64,000 bases of DNA from Salinigranum rubrum (GCF_002906575.1 NZ_CP026309.1:1426001-1490000); one strand, 5' to 3'; positions 27,287 to 36,153 are shown, numbered from the stretch's first letter. Notes: generated by a model from the letters alone, not told the origin. Numbers and translations are program-made.

Positions 27287-27410
27287 GACGGGGGGTTCAC
27301 TCCCGACGCGCGTGGACCGCGGCGGTCAGTGCACGCTCCTCGTCGATCGAACCCCCCGTCAAAACGCCGCGAAGCCGCGCGTCTACCGCGGTTTTCCGTC
27401 TTGTTTTTTT
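27287..27410 (+). ncRNA. Strongly structured RNA candidate with T7 end
   Basis: A perfect 12-bp stem GACGGGGGGTTC/GAACCCCCCGTC (27287-27298 with 27349-27360) encloses a second hairpin: GCGTG/CACGC (27310-27314, 27332-27336) stacked on GACCG/CGGTC (27315-27319, 27323-27327) with a CGG loop and a 4-nt bulge. Directly behind follows another stem, AAAA..CCGCG/CGCGGTTTT (27361-27371 with 27387-27395), and TTGTTTTTTT (27401-27410). It could be a separate sRNA or the 3' UTR and terminator of the 52-residue gene. Confidence 0.5.
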
Positions 27411-27497
27411 GGCTGAGAGCGCGATGAAACCGCGTGTCCACCGCACTGTTTGGTCCAGCTTTCTCGGGTACGACCGCGGCGAAGCCGCGTGTCGCAC
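27369..27497 (+). repeat. Three degenerate direct repeats, about 54-bp spacing
   Basis: GCGAAGCCGCGCGTCTACCGC (27369-27389), GCGATGAAACCGCGTGTCCACCGC (27420-27443) and GCGGCGAAGCCGCGTGTCGC (27476-27495) are related. They lie between the small acidic gene and the next gene, and the first overlaps the terminator-like stem. No coding role is evident. Confidence 0.45.
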
Positions 27498-27513
27498 TAC
27501 ACGAAACGGTGGT

Positions 27514-27798
27514 TCAGTGCGAGTGGCCCATCGCGTCGGCGAGCGAGACGCCGAAGCGCTCCTCGAAGATGCGCTCCATCTCGTCGTTCAGTGCTTCGAG
27601 ATCGCCGGGGACCTCCCCCTCGGCGTGGTGGACGACGACGTGTGCCTGCTGTGCGAACGCCTGGACGACGATGTCGCCGACGACGTCGGTCGGTTCCTCG
27701 CCCTGCTCGGCGAAGACGTCGACGAGGCCGCTCGGCAGTTCGACCTCTTCGACGTCGCCGCCGGGCCCTTCGATGGTGTACGTCTCGGTTTCGACCAT
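27514..27798 (-). CDS. Conserved haloarchaeal protein (DUF7545-like)
   Basis: A 94-residue soluble acidic protein: MVETETYTIEGPGGDVEEVELP, then helical DVFAEQGEEPTDVVGDIVVQAFAQQAHVVVHHA and a C-terminal helix ending DAMGHSH. The domain name is recalled, not searched. No catalytic motif is seen. A CCATTAGGCG element on the minus strand about 25 bp before the start could serve as TATA box. Confidence 0.75.
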   Translation of the reverse strand: MVETETYTIEGPGGDVEEVELPSGLVDVFAEQGEEPTDVVGDIVVQAFAQQAHVVVHHAEGEVPGDLEALNDEMERIFEERFGVSLADAMGHSH

Positions 27799-28422
27799 AC
27801 CCCCTCTGGGGGGTCACGCCTAATGGGTCTGTGGGATTCGGACGTTCGCGGACCGACACGACACCGCGCCTCGCTGGAGCGGGGCCGAGAGACCGACGCT
27901 CCACGAACCGACGGCTGTGAACCCGGCGTCGCTGTCGCTTCGGTGAACGTGACCACGACCGACGGCACGTGGGCACGGCGGTGACCTCCGATCCGGACTC
28001 CTCTCGGTCGTACGCTGCTGTCTTCCCCCGCACCGACTGCAACAGGGTGAGGCGGTGGCGCGCGGTCAGCGCGGCCTCCGTGTCGTTCCCGCGAACCGCG
28101 CGGAACCGGCGGTTCCGCTGGAAGCCGGTGCTACGCACCGGCGACGGACGTGAGCGGGAAGCAGCGAGGCCTGCGGTTCTCGTTCGGCCGCGGACACTCG
28201 CGCGAGGGATGCGGACACTCACTCCGCTCGTGTCCGAGTCGGTCGGGGAGGGCCGTGGCCTCGTTATGCCCGGCAACTGCTCGCTTGCTGTCCGCCGTCG
28301 CTCGGTCGGCACCTTCTTCTCGGTTCGGCGAGCGGCAGAAACTGATATTCGAAAAACACACCGTCGAACGACCCGACACCCGAGTCGGGAGATTGGAGAT
28401 GTAGCCCGCTGGTGAACCGCGC
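27799..28422. other. Non-coding stretch of 624 bp between two minus-strand genes
   Basis: No gene can be supported. The promoter of the DUF7545-like gene is at the left edge. From about 28095 the DNA carries consecutive perfect hairpins and blocks related to the intergenic repeats seen at 17.3, 32.4 and 55.7 kb. The remainder shows nothing recognisable. Confidence 0.65.
28095..28270 (+). repeat. Hairpin-rich intergenic repeat, copy C
   Basis: Tandem perfect hairpins: GGAACC-GGC-GGTTCC (28102-28116), CCGGTGC-TAC-GCACCGG (28125-28141) and CGGACAC...GTGTCCG (28212-28218 with 28230-28236). GGTTCCGCTGGAAGCCGG (28111-28128) recurs exactly at 55.77 kb. The right part, GCGCGAGGGATG ... GGGGAGGG ... 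GTGGCCTC, matches the order of blocks at the right end of copies A and B. Confidence 0.6.
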
Positions 28423-29502
28423 TCAGTCGTCGGACTCGGCCGCGGCGGGTTCGGCTTGCTTCGCCGTCTTCCGTTCGAGTTCTTCGAGGTAGTCGTCGGC
28501 GTCGATGGCGGCCTTGCTACCCATCCCACCGGCCGTGACCGCCTGCTGGTAGTGGTAGTCGACGACGTCGCCGGCGCCGAACAGTCCCTCGACGTCCGTC
28601 GCGGTCTGACCGCCGCCGGAACCGCCCTCGGTCCGGATGTACCCCTCGTCGTCCATCCGAACGCCCGTGCCTTCGAGGTACGCCGTGTTCGGCGTGTGTC
28701 CGATGGCGTAAAAGACCGCGCCGACGTCGAAGTCGAACTCCTCGACCTCCCCCGCGAACTCGGGGTCTGCGAGTTTCTCCGTCGGGTGGCCCTCGGGGTG
28801 GCGCACGAGCGTGACGTGGTCGACGCCCTCCTCGGGGGTGCCGTGGAGTTCGGTCACCTCGGTGTTGCGCATAATCTCGATTTTCCCCTCGTCGACCTTC
28901 TCCATCGTCCGGTCGATCCAGTAGTCCTCGGCGCGGAACTCCTCGCGGCGGTGGACGAGGTACACCTTCGAGGCGAACTTGGTGAGGAAGTTCGCCTCCT
29001 CCATCGCGGCGTCGCCGCCGCCGACGACCATGATCTTCTCGTCGCGGAAGAACGCCCCGTCACAGGTCGCACACGTCGAGAGTCCGTACCCCATCAGGTC
29101 GTCTTCGCCCGGGATGCCGAGAGTCCGTGCCGACGCGCCCGAGGCGGCGATGAACGCGTCCGCGGTGTAGACGTCGCCGTTCTTCAGTTCGATTCTGAAG
29201 GGGCGGTCCGAGTCGTCCACCGAGGTGATGATGCCGTGTTTCACCTCGGCGCCGAAGCGCTTCGCCTGCTCTTTCATGTTGGTCACCAGTTCGGGGCCGG
29301 AGATGCCCTCGGCGAACCCGGGGTAGTTGTCCACCTCGGTCGTGAGCGTCAACTGTCCTCCCGGCTCGTCGCCCTCGAAGACGAGCGGGTCGTTGTTCGA
29401 CCGTGCGGCGTAGATGGCCGCGGTGAGCCCGGCGATACCGGAGCCGGCGATGACGAGCCGACGGTGCTCGACCACGTCGGTGTCCTGCGACGTCTCTGTC
29501 AT
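28423..29502 (-). CDS. trxB: Thioredoxin-disulfide reductase
   Basis: A 359-residue FAD/NADPH enzyme that reduces thioredoxin in the cytoplasm. FAD loop GSGIAGLTAA (20-29), redox pair C144/C147 in STCATCDGA, NADPH loop GGGDAAMEE and the second FAD motif GAGDV are all present. The extra 40 residues over bacterial TrxB are an N-terminal acidic lead and a Lys/Ala/Glu C-terminal tail after the usual end (AIDADDYLEEL). GGCTATTACG (29524-29533, read on the minus strand) is a likely TATA element. Single gene unit. Confidence 0.93.
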   Translation of the reverse strand: MTETSQDTDVVEHRRLVIAGSGIAGLTAAIYAARSNNDPLVFEGDEPGGQLTLTTEVDNYPGFAEGISGPELVTNMKEQAKRFGAEVKHGIITSVDDSDRPFRIELKNGDVYTADAFIAASGASARTLGIPGEDDLMGYGLSTCATCDGAFFRDEKIMVVGGGDAAMEEANFLTKFASKVYLVHRREEFRAEDYWIDRTMEKVDEGKIEIMRNTEVTELHGTPEEGVDHVTLVRHPEGHPTEKLADPEFAGEVEEFDFDVGAVFYAIGHTPNTAYLEGTGVRMDDEGYIRTEGGSGGGQTATDVEGLFGAGDVVDYHYQQAVTAGGMGSKAAIDADDYLEELERKTAKQAEPAAAESDD

Positions 29503-29709
29503 GACTTCAGGTTACTCGTGACGGGCTATTACGCTTGTGCTGTCGTGCGGCGAGTTGTGTCCGCCCGCCTCGTGATACCACCGGACGTGGATGGTGTGGC
29601 GTCCCCGTTCCCGTCTTCGCTGGTGTCCCCGCTCCTGCCCTCGCTCCGCCGCGCCGACGCGCTTCCCGCGCGCCGAAGCGCTCTTTGACCCACACGAGAT
29701 GTGTCGCAC

Positions 29710-29991
29710 ATGGCCGACATACAGGAGAAAACCGACCGGTACGAGCGGATGCTCGCCGACGCGCTCTCGGAGGCGACAGTGACCGTTCCGGCCGAGACGC
29801 CGCTCGGCGCGGCCGCCACGGAGTGTGAGGAGATGGCCCGCTCGTATCTCGAAGACGGCCGTCACTTCCGCGAGAACGGTGACCTCGTGAACGCCCTCTC
29901 CTCGTTCTCGTACGGCTACGGCTGGCTCGACGCGGGCGTCCGCATGGGACTGTTCGCGGTCCCCGACGACTCACACCTGTTCACGGTGTGA
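29710..29991 (+). CDS. DUF357 family protein
   Basis: A 93-residue helical protein: MADIQEKTDRYERMLADAL, then AATECEEMARSYLEDGRHFRENGDLVNALSSFSYGYGWLDAGVRMGLF, the DUF357 signature, which forms a compact helical bundle. The family is archaeal and of unknown function. An alternative GTG start at 29701 would add MSH; the ATG is chosen because the family begins there. Stands alone. Confidence 0.88.
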   Translation: MADIQEKTDRYERMLADALSEATVTVPAETPLGAAATECEEMARSYLEDGRHFRENGDLVNALSSFSYGYGWLDAGVRMGLFAVPDDSHLFTV

Positions 29992-30075
29992 GGGTCGACA
30001 CCCCCTCTGTCGGCGCTCGGTCCTGACCGTCCTCTGTCGATGACCTTACGTATCGGGGGTGTGTCGGGAGGGGTG

Positions 30076-30351
30076 ATGGAGGCGGTCCTCTGGTACGTGT
30101 TCACCGGGACGCGAGGTGGGAAGAACCGCCTCCGTATCCTCAAGACGGTCGATGAGCGACCGCGGAACGCCAACCAGTTGGCCGAGGCACTCGACCTGGA
30201 CTACAAGACGGTGCGGCATCACCTCGACGTCCTCACCGAAAACGACGTCGTCCAGAAGAGCGGCGACGGCTACGGGGCGGTGTATCTCCCTTCCGACCGT
30301 GCCCGCCACCACTGGGAGACAATCGAGCAGATTATGGAGCAGGTGACGTAA
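30076..30351 (+). CDS. Winged-helix regulator (ArsR-like), partner of a membrane protein
   Basis: A 91-residue wHTH: MEAVLWYVFTGTRGGKNRLRIL, recognition part NQLAEALDLDYKTVRHHLDVLTENDVVQKSG and wing YGAVYLPS. This is the compact haloarchaeal ArsR-like type. CTTACGTATC (30045-30054) gives a TATA box 22-31 bp before the ATG, supporting the start over an upstream ATG at 30040. The next gene, 100 bp downstream, codes for a three-helix membrane protein, and a perfect GGGAAA/TTTCCC repeat lies between them. A similar pair occurs at 36.2-36.8 kb. Confidence 0.85.
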   Translation: MEAVLWYVFTGTRGGKNRLRILKTVDERPRNANQLAEALDLDYKTVRHHLDVLTENDVVQKSGDGYGAVYLPSDRARHHWETIEQIMEQVT

Positions 30352-30410
30352 CCGTGAGCGCAACCGTGCGTCCGTCCGCGTCGAGTCGTCCCCCGACTAT
30401 GGAGAGATTT

Positions 30411-30427
30411 GGGAAAGTGTATTTCCC
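30411..30427 (+). promoter_or_regulatory. GGGAAA-GTGTA-TTTCCC operator candidate
   Basis: A perfect 6-bp inverted repeat with a 5-nt centre, 25 bp before the membrane protein ATG (30452), just downstream of the wHTH gene. The position at the transcription start and the neighbouring regulator make it a likely binding site. GGAGGAG (30431-30438 region) close behind can act as ribosome binding site. Confidence 0.55.
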
Positions 30428-30451
30428 TTCCCGATTGCTAGGAGGAGTCAG

Positions 30452-30763
30452 ATGAGTCTCTGGTTCGACGTGGTGCGAGTGGCGGCAGGCATCAACGTCC
30501 TGCTGCTCGCCGTCCTCCTGTTCGTCTGGGGGCGGAACTACCTCGACTTCCGCTCGAAGCACGCGCTGGGACTCATGGTGTTCGCCGTCTTCCTCCTCCT
30601 GGAGAACCTCTCCGGCCTCTACATCTTCATGATCGACCCGCAGCTCTCGGTGTGGTTCTCCAACCCCAACAACGTCCCCGACATCGCCTGGCGCGGCATG
30701 ATGTTCCTGCACGTCCTCGAGACGGTCGGCATCGGCTTCCTCGTGTGGATCACGATGGACTGA
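30452..30763 (+). CDS. Three-helix membrane protein of a wHTH-linked pair
   Basis: A 103-residue protein with segments VAAGINVLLLAVLLFVWG, ALGLMVFAVFLLLENLSGLYIFMI and GMMFLHVLETVGIGFLVWITM. It has no recognised function, and the charged loops are short. The strong purine-rich GGAGGAG before the ATG is unusual in a genome where most starts look leaderless, and suggests translation from a longer mRNA, perhaps shared with the wHTH gene. Architecture and context resemble the DUF7521 protein at 36.2 kb. Confidence 0.75.
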   Translation: MSLWFDVVRVAAGINVLLLAVLLFVWGRNYLDFRSKHALGLMVFAVFLLLENLSGLYIFMIDPQLSVWFSNPNNVPDIAWRGMMFLHVLETVGIGFLVWITMD

Positions 30764-30830
30764 GCGAGAGCGGGGCCGAGTCCGGGTCCAGGTCGACGCG
30801 ACCCGCTCCACACGTCCTCCGTTCGAACGC

Positions 30831-32309
30831 TTACGGCAATCGGTAGGTCGGACCCTCGGGGGAGTCTCCGACCTCGACACCGAGCGCTTCGAGTTCGTCG
30901 CGGAGGGCGTCCGCGCGGTCGTAGTTGCCCGCCTCCCGCTCCTCCTCGCGCACCTCCAACACGAGTTCGACGAGGTCCTCGGCGACCCCGACGTCGCTCG
31001 CTTCGCTCGCTCCGAGTCGCAGGCCGAACACGTCCCCGCCCAGTGCTTCGAGCGTCTCGACGGCGGCTTTCAGCCCCCGGTAGTCGTACTCGTCACCCGA
31101 GAGGTGGTTGTTCACGACGCGGGTGAGTTCGAGCAGCGCCGCCATCGCCTCGCGGACGTTGAAATCGTCGTTCATCGCCGCGCGGAACTCTTCGTGCGTG
31201 TCCTCGACCGCCTCCCGGAGCGCGCTGTCCTCGACCTTCGTCCGCGCGTCGACGCTATCGCAGGCGGCGACGGCGTCCTCGTAGGTACGTTCGAGACGCT
31301 CCCAGCGCTCCTCGGCCTCGCGCATGGCGGCCTCCGAGAACGTCTGTTTCGTCCCGTACTGCGTGCCGAGATAGAACGTTCGGAGGACGTTCACACCCCA
31401 GCGGTCGAGCGCGTCGCTCACGTAAAAGTAGTTGCCGAGCGACGACGACATCTTCTCGCCCTCCGTTTCCAGCAAGCCGGTGTGGAGCCAGTACTTCGCG
31501 AACTGTTCTCCCGTGGCGGCTTCGGACTGGGCGATTTCGTTCTCGTGGTGCGGGAAGACGAGGTCGTGCCCGCCGATGTGGATGTCGATGGTCGAATCGA
31601 GGTGCGTCATCGACATCGCCGAGCACTCGATGTGCCACCCGGGCCGCCCTTGGCCCCACGGCGACTCCCAGGTCTGTCCCTGCTCGCCTTCGAGGGGCGG
31701 GAGGTCCTCGTCGCGGTGTTCGGCCACCTCGTCGGGCGTGACGCCGCCGGCCTTCCAGAGCGCGAAGTCGGCCGGGTGTCGCTTTTCTCCCTCCTCTTCG
31801 ACGCCCTGCGCTTCCAACTCGTCGACCCGCTGGTTCGAGAGTTTCCCGTAGTCGTCGAAGGTGGTGACGTCGAAGTACACCGAACCGTTCGCCTCGTAGG
31901 CGTACCCCTTCTCGACGAGCGTCTCGACGAGGTCGATGATCTCGGGGACGTGCTCGGAGACGCGGGGGTACACCGCCGCCCGTCGGAGGTTGAGCCCGCG
32001 CATGTCGTCGATGACCCCGGCGGTGAAGCCCCGCGCCACCTCCGATTCGGAGTCGCCGAGGTCGTCCTCGCCCACTCTGGCGACGATTTTCTCGTTGACG
32101 TCGGTGAAGTTCTCGACGTGCTCGACCGAGTAGCCCTCGTGTTCCAGCCAGCGGTGGATGACGTCCGCGTGGGTCCACACGCGGGCGTGGCCGAGGTGGG
32201 CGTCGTCCGAGACCGTCAGCCCACAGACGTACAGGAGGACCTCGTCGCCGACTGGTTCGAACGGTTCCTGTGCCCCTGTGAGGGTGTTGGTCACGGAGAG
32301 GTCGGACAT
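30831..32309 (-). CDS. cysS: Cysteinyl-tRNA synthetase
   Basis: A 492-residue class I aminoacyl-tRNA synthetase. The HIGH motif appears as HLGH in SDDAHLGHARVW, KMSKS as KMSSS in EGEKMSSSLGN, and ECSAMS and HHENEIAQSEAATG are the zinc-site and catalytic core segments of CysRS. CTTTTTTGAA (32331-32340) forms a TATA-type box on the minus strand 22-31 bp before the start. Normal length. Single gene unit followed by a membrane protein gene in convergent orientation. Confidence 0.96.
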   Translation of the reverse strand: MSDLSVTNTLTGAQEPFEPVGDEVLLYVCGLTVSDDAHLGHARVWTHADVIHRWLEHEGYSVEHVENFTDVNEKIVARVGEDDLGDSESEVARGFTAGVIDDMRGLNLRRAAVYPRVSEHVPEIIDLVETLVEKGYAYEANGSVYFDVTTFDDYGKLSNQRVDELEAQGVEEEGEKRHPADFALWKAGGVTPDEVAEHRDEDLPPLEGEQGQTWESPWGQGRPGWHIECSAMSMTHLDSTIDIHIGGHDLVFPHHENEIAQSEAATGEQFAKYWLHTGLLETEGEKMSSSLGNYFYVSDALDRWGVNVLRTFYLGTQYGTKQTFSEAAMREAEERWERLERTYEDAVAACDSVDARTKVEDSALREAVEDTHEEFRAAMNDDFNVREAMAALLELTRVVNNHLSGDEYDYRGLKAAVETLEALGGDVFGLRLGASEASDVGVAEDLVELVLEVREEEREAGNYDRADALRDELEALGVEVGDSPEGPTYRLP

Positions 32310-32800
32310 CGGACGGGGATTGACGCGCGGCTTTTTTGAACTCGTCGGAACGCGTGTGGCCGTTCAGTCGGGTGAGCCGCGTATCGAAGCGTGTCGGAGG
32401 GGATGTTGTCGAGTCAGCGAGGAGCAGACGGGCCGCGCGACACACGGGCGCGGCGGACCGCACCCTCACCCGCCGGAGCGACCTCGTTGCTCCGAGCCGT
32501 TCGTTCGGTTCCCTCACGAAAACCTCGCGCGTCCACTCGATTCGCTCGTTCTCACGTGCCGACCGCCCGCAGTAGCCGGAGCGGTGGCGCGTGACGGCGC
32601 GCGCTCTGGAGCGCGCCTCACGCGCGAGGGTTGAGCGAGTGAGCGGAGCGAACGAGCGAATCGGCTGGGGAGGACTGTGGCCTCACCGCGCCCGTGTGCC
32701 ACGCGGTCGCTCTCTCCGCCCGCTCGATCAGCCTTCGCGCACCTGTTTCTCACCACCGACTACACCGTCGCACCGAAACGGTCTGCCCGAAGTCTCCGAC
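32310..32800. other. Non-coding stretch of 491 bp between cysS and the transducer gene
   Basis: Holds the cysS promoter at its left edge and, from 32434 to 32696, copy B of the structured repeat. The last 100 bp before the transducer stop codon show nothing recognisable. Confidence 0.65.
32434..32696 (+). repeat. Dispersed structured intergenic element, copy B
   Basis: Aligns in order with 17319-17633. Hairpin 1 (32474-32494): CGGAGCGAC/GTTGCTCCG, with one A-T of copy A changed to a G-T wobble. Hairpin 2 (32587-32625): the same outer stem GCGCGTGA/TCACGCGC and the same bulged C, but the inner stem is GGCGCGC/GCGCGCC instead of GTCACGCGG/CCGCGTGAC. The right end GAGCGAATCGGCTGGGGAGG is identical in both copies. 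Intergenic, no coding potential. Confidence 0.8.
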
Positions 32801-34542
32801 TTAGAGACCGTCGGGCCTGTCGAGTTCCCCGCGACGGATCTTCGCCTTCGTCTCCTCGTCGAGCATCTCCTTCACAAAGTCGGGCATCCCCTCCGGGAGG
32901 CCGTCGGGCGTGTCGTACCGCGACCCGGTTTCGGTTTCGGCGCGGGGCTCTCGTTCGGTGGGTGCGGAAACGTCGACACCGCCGTCGGAACGCGGACGAG
33001 TTCGCCCCCCGTTTGCGGCCGCGTCGCGCGTCCGGTCCAGCGAGTCGAGGTCGGCCTCGGTCTGGATGTTCTCGACCGCGTCGTCCATCTCGACGGCGCG
33101 TTCGGCCTGCTCGGCGACGCTGTCGTTCATCTCGTCGAGCCGACTCGACACCTCCTCGGCCTGCTCGGCCGCGGTGTCGACGTACCGGGCGATTTCCGAG
33201 GACATCTCCGCCTGTTCCTCGGTGGCGCGGGCGACCTCCTCGATGCCGTCTGTCACCTCCGTGACCGAGGTGGTGATGTCGTCGAGGCGCTCCGTGACCT
33301 CCTCGACGCGGTTGACGCCGGTGTCGATGTGCTCGTCGGCGTCTTCGAGGTTCACGGCCGTCCCCTCGATCTGTTCTGTCACGTCGCCGATCATCCCCTC
33401 GACGCGGCTGGCCTGCTCTTTCGACTCGTTCGCCAGCGCCTTCACCTCGTCGGCGACGACCGCGAAGCCCGACCCCGCATCGCCCGCGCGGGCGGCCTCG
33501 ATACTCGCGTTGAGCGCGAGCAGGTTCGTCTGCTCGGCGATGCTGTTTATCATCTCGACGATACCGTCGATCTCGTCGATGGTGGCGACGAGCGTATCCA
33601 CCTTGTCCGTGATCTCGTCGCGCGAGTCCGAGAGCGCGTCCATCGCGTCGATGGCCTCCTCGGCGAACTCGCGGCCGTTCGCCGCCTGCTTCCGCGCGTC
33701 GTCGGTCTGTCGGGCGACCTCGTCGGCCGTCGCCGCGACCTCTTCGACGGTTGCACTGAGTTGGGAGACCTCGCTGGCGATCTGATCGGTGTTCGACGCC
33801 TGCTTCGCGGCGAGTTTCTCGACCTCGGCGATGCCCTTCGCCGTCTGGTTCGTCTCCGACTGGAGGGTCTCGACGGTCTCGTCGACGTTCGAGCGCAGTT
33901 CCCGGGACTCCTCGATTTCGGCTTTCATCTCCTCGGCGAAGGAGTTGAGGTAGGTGTCGTTGATGACCTGCATGTCGAGGTTCAGCCCCCGCACGACGGC
34001 CATCGCGTTCGCGAACGCCTCGTCGAACGCCGCGTCGACCTGCGCGGCCGCCTCGGGTTGAGCCCCTCCGTCGCCGCGTCCGTCCCCGCCTGGTTCAGCG
34101 CGTCGAAGACGATGCCGGTCGTGTTGGCGAACATCCCGCCGAAGAAGTGCAGCGGCATGCCGACCGTGTCGTGGAGGCGACCGATGCGCGTCCGGGCGGC
34201 GTAGTAGTCGAGGTCGTACGTCCCGCCGGCGAACGATTTGAAGTAGCCGCCGACGACCCGGTTCATGTACTCGCGGTCGTCGAGCGCCGCGTTGTCGGAC
34301 CGGTCGAGGATCGCCCGCGTCTCGTCGTAGCCGTACAGGTAGTCGTTGAACGCCCCGACCAGCGCGTCGAGGTTCTCGTCGACGACGGGAGACAGCGAGG
34401 CCAGCCGTCGCTCGTCTTCGGCGTCGAAGTCGATGAACTCCTTTCGCCACTGGAGTTCCGTCCGATCGATACCGAGTTCGTCGAGGAGGTCCCTGCCGGA
34501 GACGCCGAGGTCGCCGTCCCCGATCGCGTTTCGCGATGCCAT
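32801..34542 (-). pseudogene. hemAT: Globin-coupled methyl-accepting transducer (HemAT), frameshifted
   Basis: A soluble oxygen sensor for chemotaxis. The N-terminal part (MASRNAIGDGDLGVSGRDLLDELGID) is a sensor globin; the proximal His lies in RIGRLHDTVGMPLHFF. The C-terminal part is a long helical signalling domain with the hairpin tip EQTNLLALNASIEAARAG. Between them the frame breaks: one frame ends in DAATEGLNP and the next begins PEAAAQVDAAFDEAF. Adding one base to the GGG at 34055-34057 (CCC on the coding strand) joins them. The gene length of 1742 bp is 3n+2, giving 580 residues when repaired. A sequencing error is the simplest reading. Confidence 0.88.
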
Positions 34543-34564
34543 AGGATTCGGTGCGACAGTTGAT

Positions 34565-34596
34565 GCATAAAGATACGTTCCGTAGTATCAATACGG
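34565..34596 (-). promoter_or_regulatory. TATA box and inverted repeat before the transducer
   Basis: On the minus strand CTTTATGC (34565-34572) lies 23-30 bp before the start. Just upstream of it, CCGTA...TACGG (34580-34584, 34592-34596) is an inverted repeat with GTATCAATAC inside, possibly a regulator site. Confidence 0.5.
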
Positions 34597-34619
34597 ATAA
34601 CCCAGGCGTCGCCGGCGGG

Positions 34620-35126
34620 TCACTCGGCGGTCGGGACCGACGAGAGCGCGTCCTCGACGACGCGGAGCGCCGTCGCCCCCTGTCGACGCGGGACCACGAC
34701 GACGAGGTCGCCGGCGACGGCACCGACAGAGTCGACGACGACCGACGCCGTCTCCAAGCACGCGAGGACGTGCCTGCAGGCGCTCGCGTCGACGCCGCCG
34801 GACGCGCGGATGGCGGTCATCTCACCGCCGCGGACCACGCGTTTCCCCCCGACGGCCACCACGAGGTCGTCCGGGTCGATGTCGACCGCTTCTTCCTCGA
34901 CGAGGCTGACGCCGCTCTGCATCCGGACCGGCGTCTCGACCGACCGGGTCGTTAGCGGGTCGAGTTCCGCCGCGAAGCGTCGGAGCGCCGTCGCCACCGC
35001 CTCGGGGTCGCCGTCGAGGTCGAGGCGGTCGGCGGCGGCGCGGTAGTTGACGACGCCGGTGCGGAGCGCGTCGTAGAGGATCGGTCGCTTGCGGACGGCG
35101 TCGCGGGCCTCGCTTGCGAGGGACAT
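34620..35126 (-). CDS. Conserved haloarchaeal protein next to cbiX (DUF7523-like)
   Basis: A 168-residue soluble protein. Residues 1-55 (SLASEARDAVRKRPILYDALRTGVVNYRAAADRLDLDGDPEAV) resemble a helical HTH-like or regulatory module; the C-terminal half (VVVDSVGAVAGDLVVVVPRRQGATALRVVEDAL) has an ACT-like alternation of strands and helices. No catalytic motif. It is divergent from cbiX with 121 bp between starts; the link to cobalamin is by position and recalled neighbourhood only. The start is the ATG at 35126; the longer upstream frame runs into the cbiX promoter. Confidence 0.75.
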   Translation of the reverse strand: MSLASEARDAVRKRPILYDALRTGVVNYRAAADRLDLDGDPEAVATALRRFAAELDPLTTRSVETPVRMQSGVSLVEEEAVDIDPDDLVVAVGGKRVVRGGEMTAIRASGGVDASACRHVLACLETASVVVDSVGAVAGDLVVVVPRRQGATALRVVEDALSSVPTAE

Positions 35127-35247
35127 GCCCGGACCTCGCCGTCGAGCGGCAAAAGCCCGCCGACGGCACCCTCTTCGTCGACCCGGCACGCCCCGCGACG
35201 AACCGGGAGCCGAAGTCCATAAGGACGCGCCGTCCCCTCTCTCGAAC

Positions 35248-36125
35248 ATGAGCGCGCTGGTCATCGTCGCACACGGGTCGCACCTGAACCCCGACTCCTC
35301 GACGCCCACGTACGACCACGCGGACACCATCCGCGCCGCGGGGGCGTTCGACGAGGTCCGAACCGGCTTCTGGAAGGAGGAACCGTCCTTCCGGGAGGTC
35401 CTCCGAACCGTGGACGCCGAGGAGGTGTACGTCGTCCCGCTGTTCGTCTCCGAGGGGTACTTCACCGAGCAGGTCATCCCCCGCGAACTGCGGTTGAAAG
35501 AGTGGGACCCCGAGTCGTGGGACTCCGACGGGACGAGCGCCACGCACGTGACGCTCACGGCCGAGGACACGGGACAGGCCGTCCACTACTGCGGCCCCGT
35601 GGGGACCCACGACTCGATGACGGACGTCATCGTCCGCCGGGCCGAGTCCGTCACCGGCGACTCGAACGTCGGGGAGGGGTTCGGCCTCTGCGTCGTCGGT
35701 CACGGCACCAAGCGCAACGAGAACTCCGCGAAGGCCATCGAGTACCACGCCCGGCGAGTCGAGGAGATGGACCGATTCGACGAGGTCCGGGCGCTGTTCA
35801 TGGACGAGGAGCCCGAAATCGACGACGTCACGGAGTACTTCGAGGCCGACGACGTCGTCGTCGTCCCGCTGTTCGTCGCCGACGGCTTCCACACCCAGGA
35901 GGACATCCCCGAGGACATGGGCCTCACCGACGACTACCGGACGGGGTGGGACACCCTGCCGAGGTCGACGGCCACCGCATCTGGTACGCCGGAGCAGTCG
36001 GTACCGAGCCCCTGATGGCCGACGTCGTTCTCGAACGCGCCGCCGACGCGGGTGCGGACGTGCGAGACGCCATCGAGCGGGTTCGAGAAGAGACGCGGCA
36101 GGCGGGCGTCGTAGCGGACGACTGA
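35248..36125 (+). pseudogene. cbiX: Sirohydrochlorin cobaltochelatase CbiX, frameshifted near its end
   Basis: Inserts cobalt into sirohydrochlorin for cobalamin synthesis. Two CbiX repeats are seen, starting ALVIVAHGSHLNPD and CVVGHGTKRNE, each carrying a metal-site His, as in the long archaeal form. The frame is intact for about 235 codons up to TDDYRTGWDT, then changes: the expected PAEVDGHRIWYAGAVGTEPL continues in the next frame. One extra C in the CCC at 35954-35956 repairs it. The length of 878 bp is 3n+2, giving 292 residues. A CCATAAGGA box lies about 30 bp before the ATG. Confidence 0.87.
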
Positions 36126-36153
36126 GGGCAGAGCGACCGCGCTTTCGATCCGG

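Noticed and set aside
27369-27497. Short CRISPR-like array
   Set aside because: Only three diverged repeats with inconsistent spacers and no cas gene; better described as degenerate direct repeats.
34020-34090. Programmed ribosomal frameshift in the transducer gene
   Set aside because: No slippery heptamer or downstream pseudoknot is evident, and the same one-base deficit in homopolymers occurs in three neighbouring genes, so assembly error is simpler.
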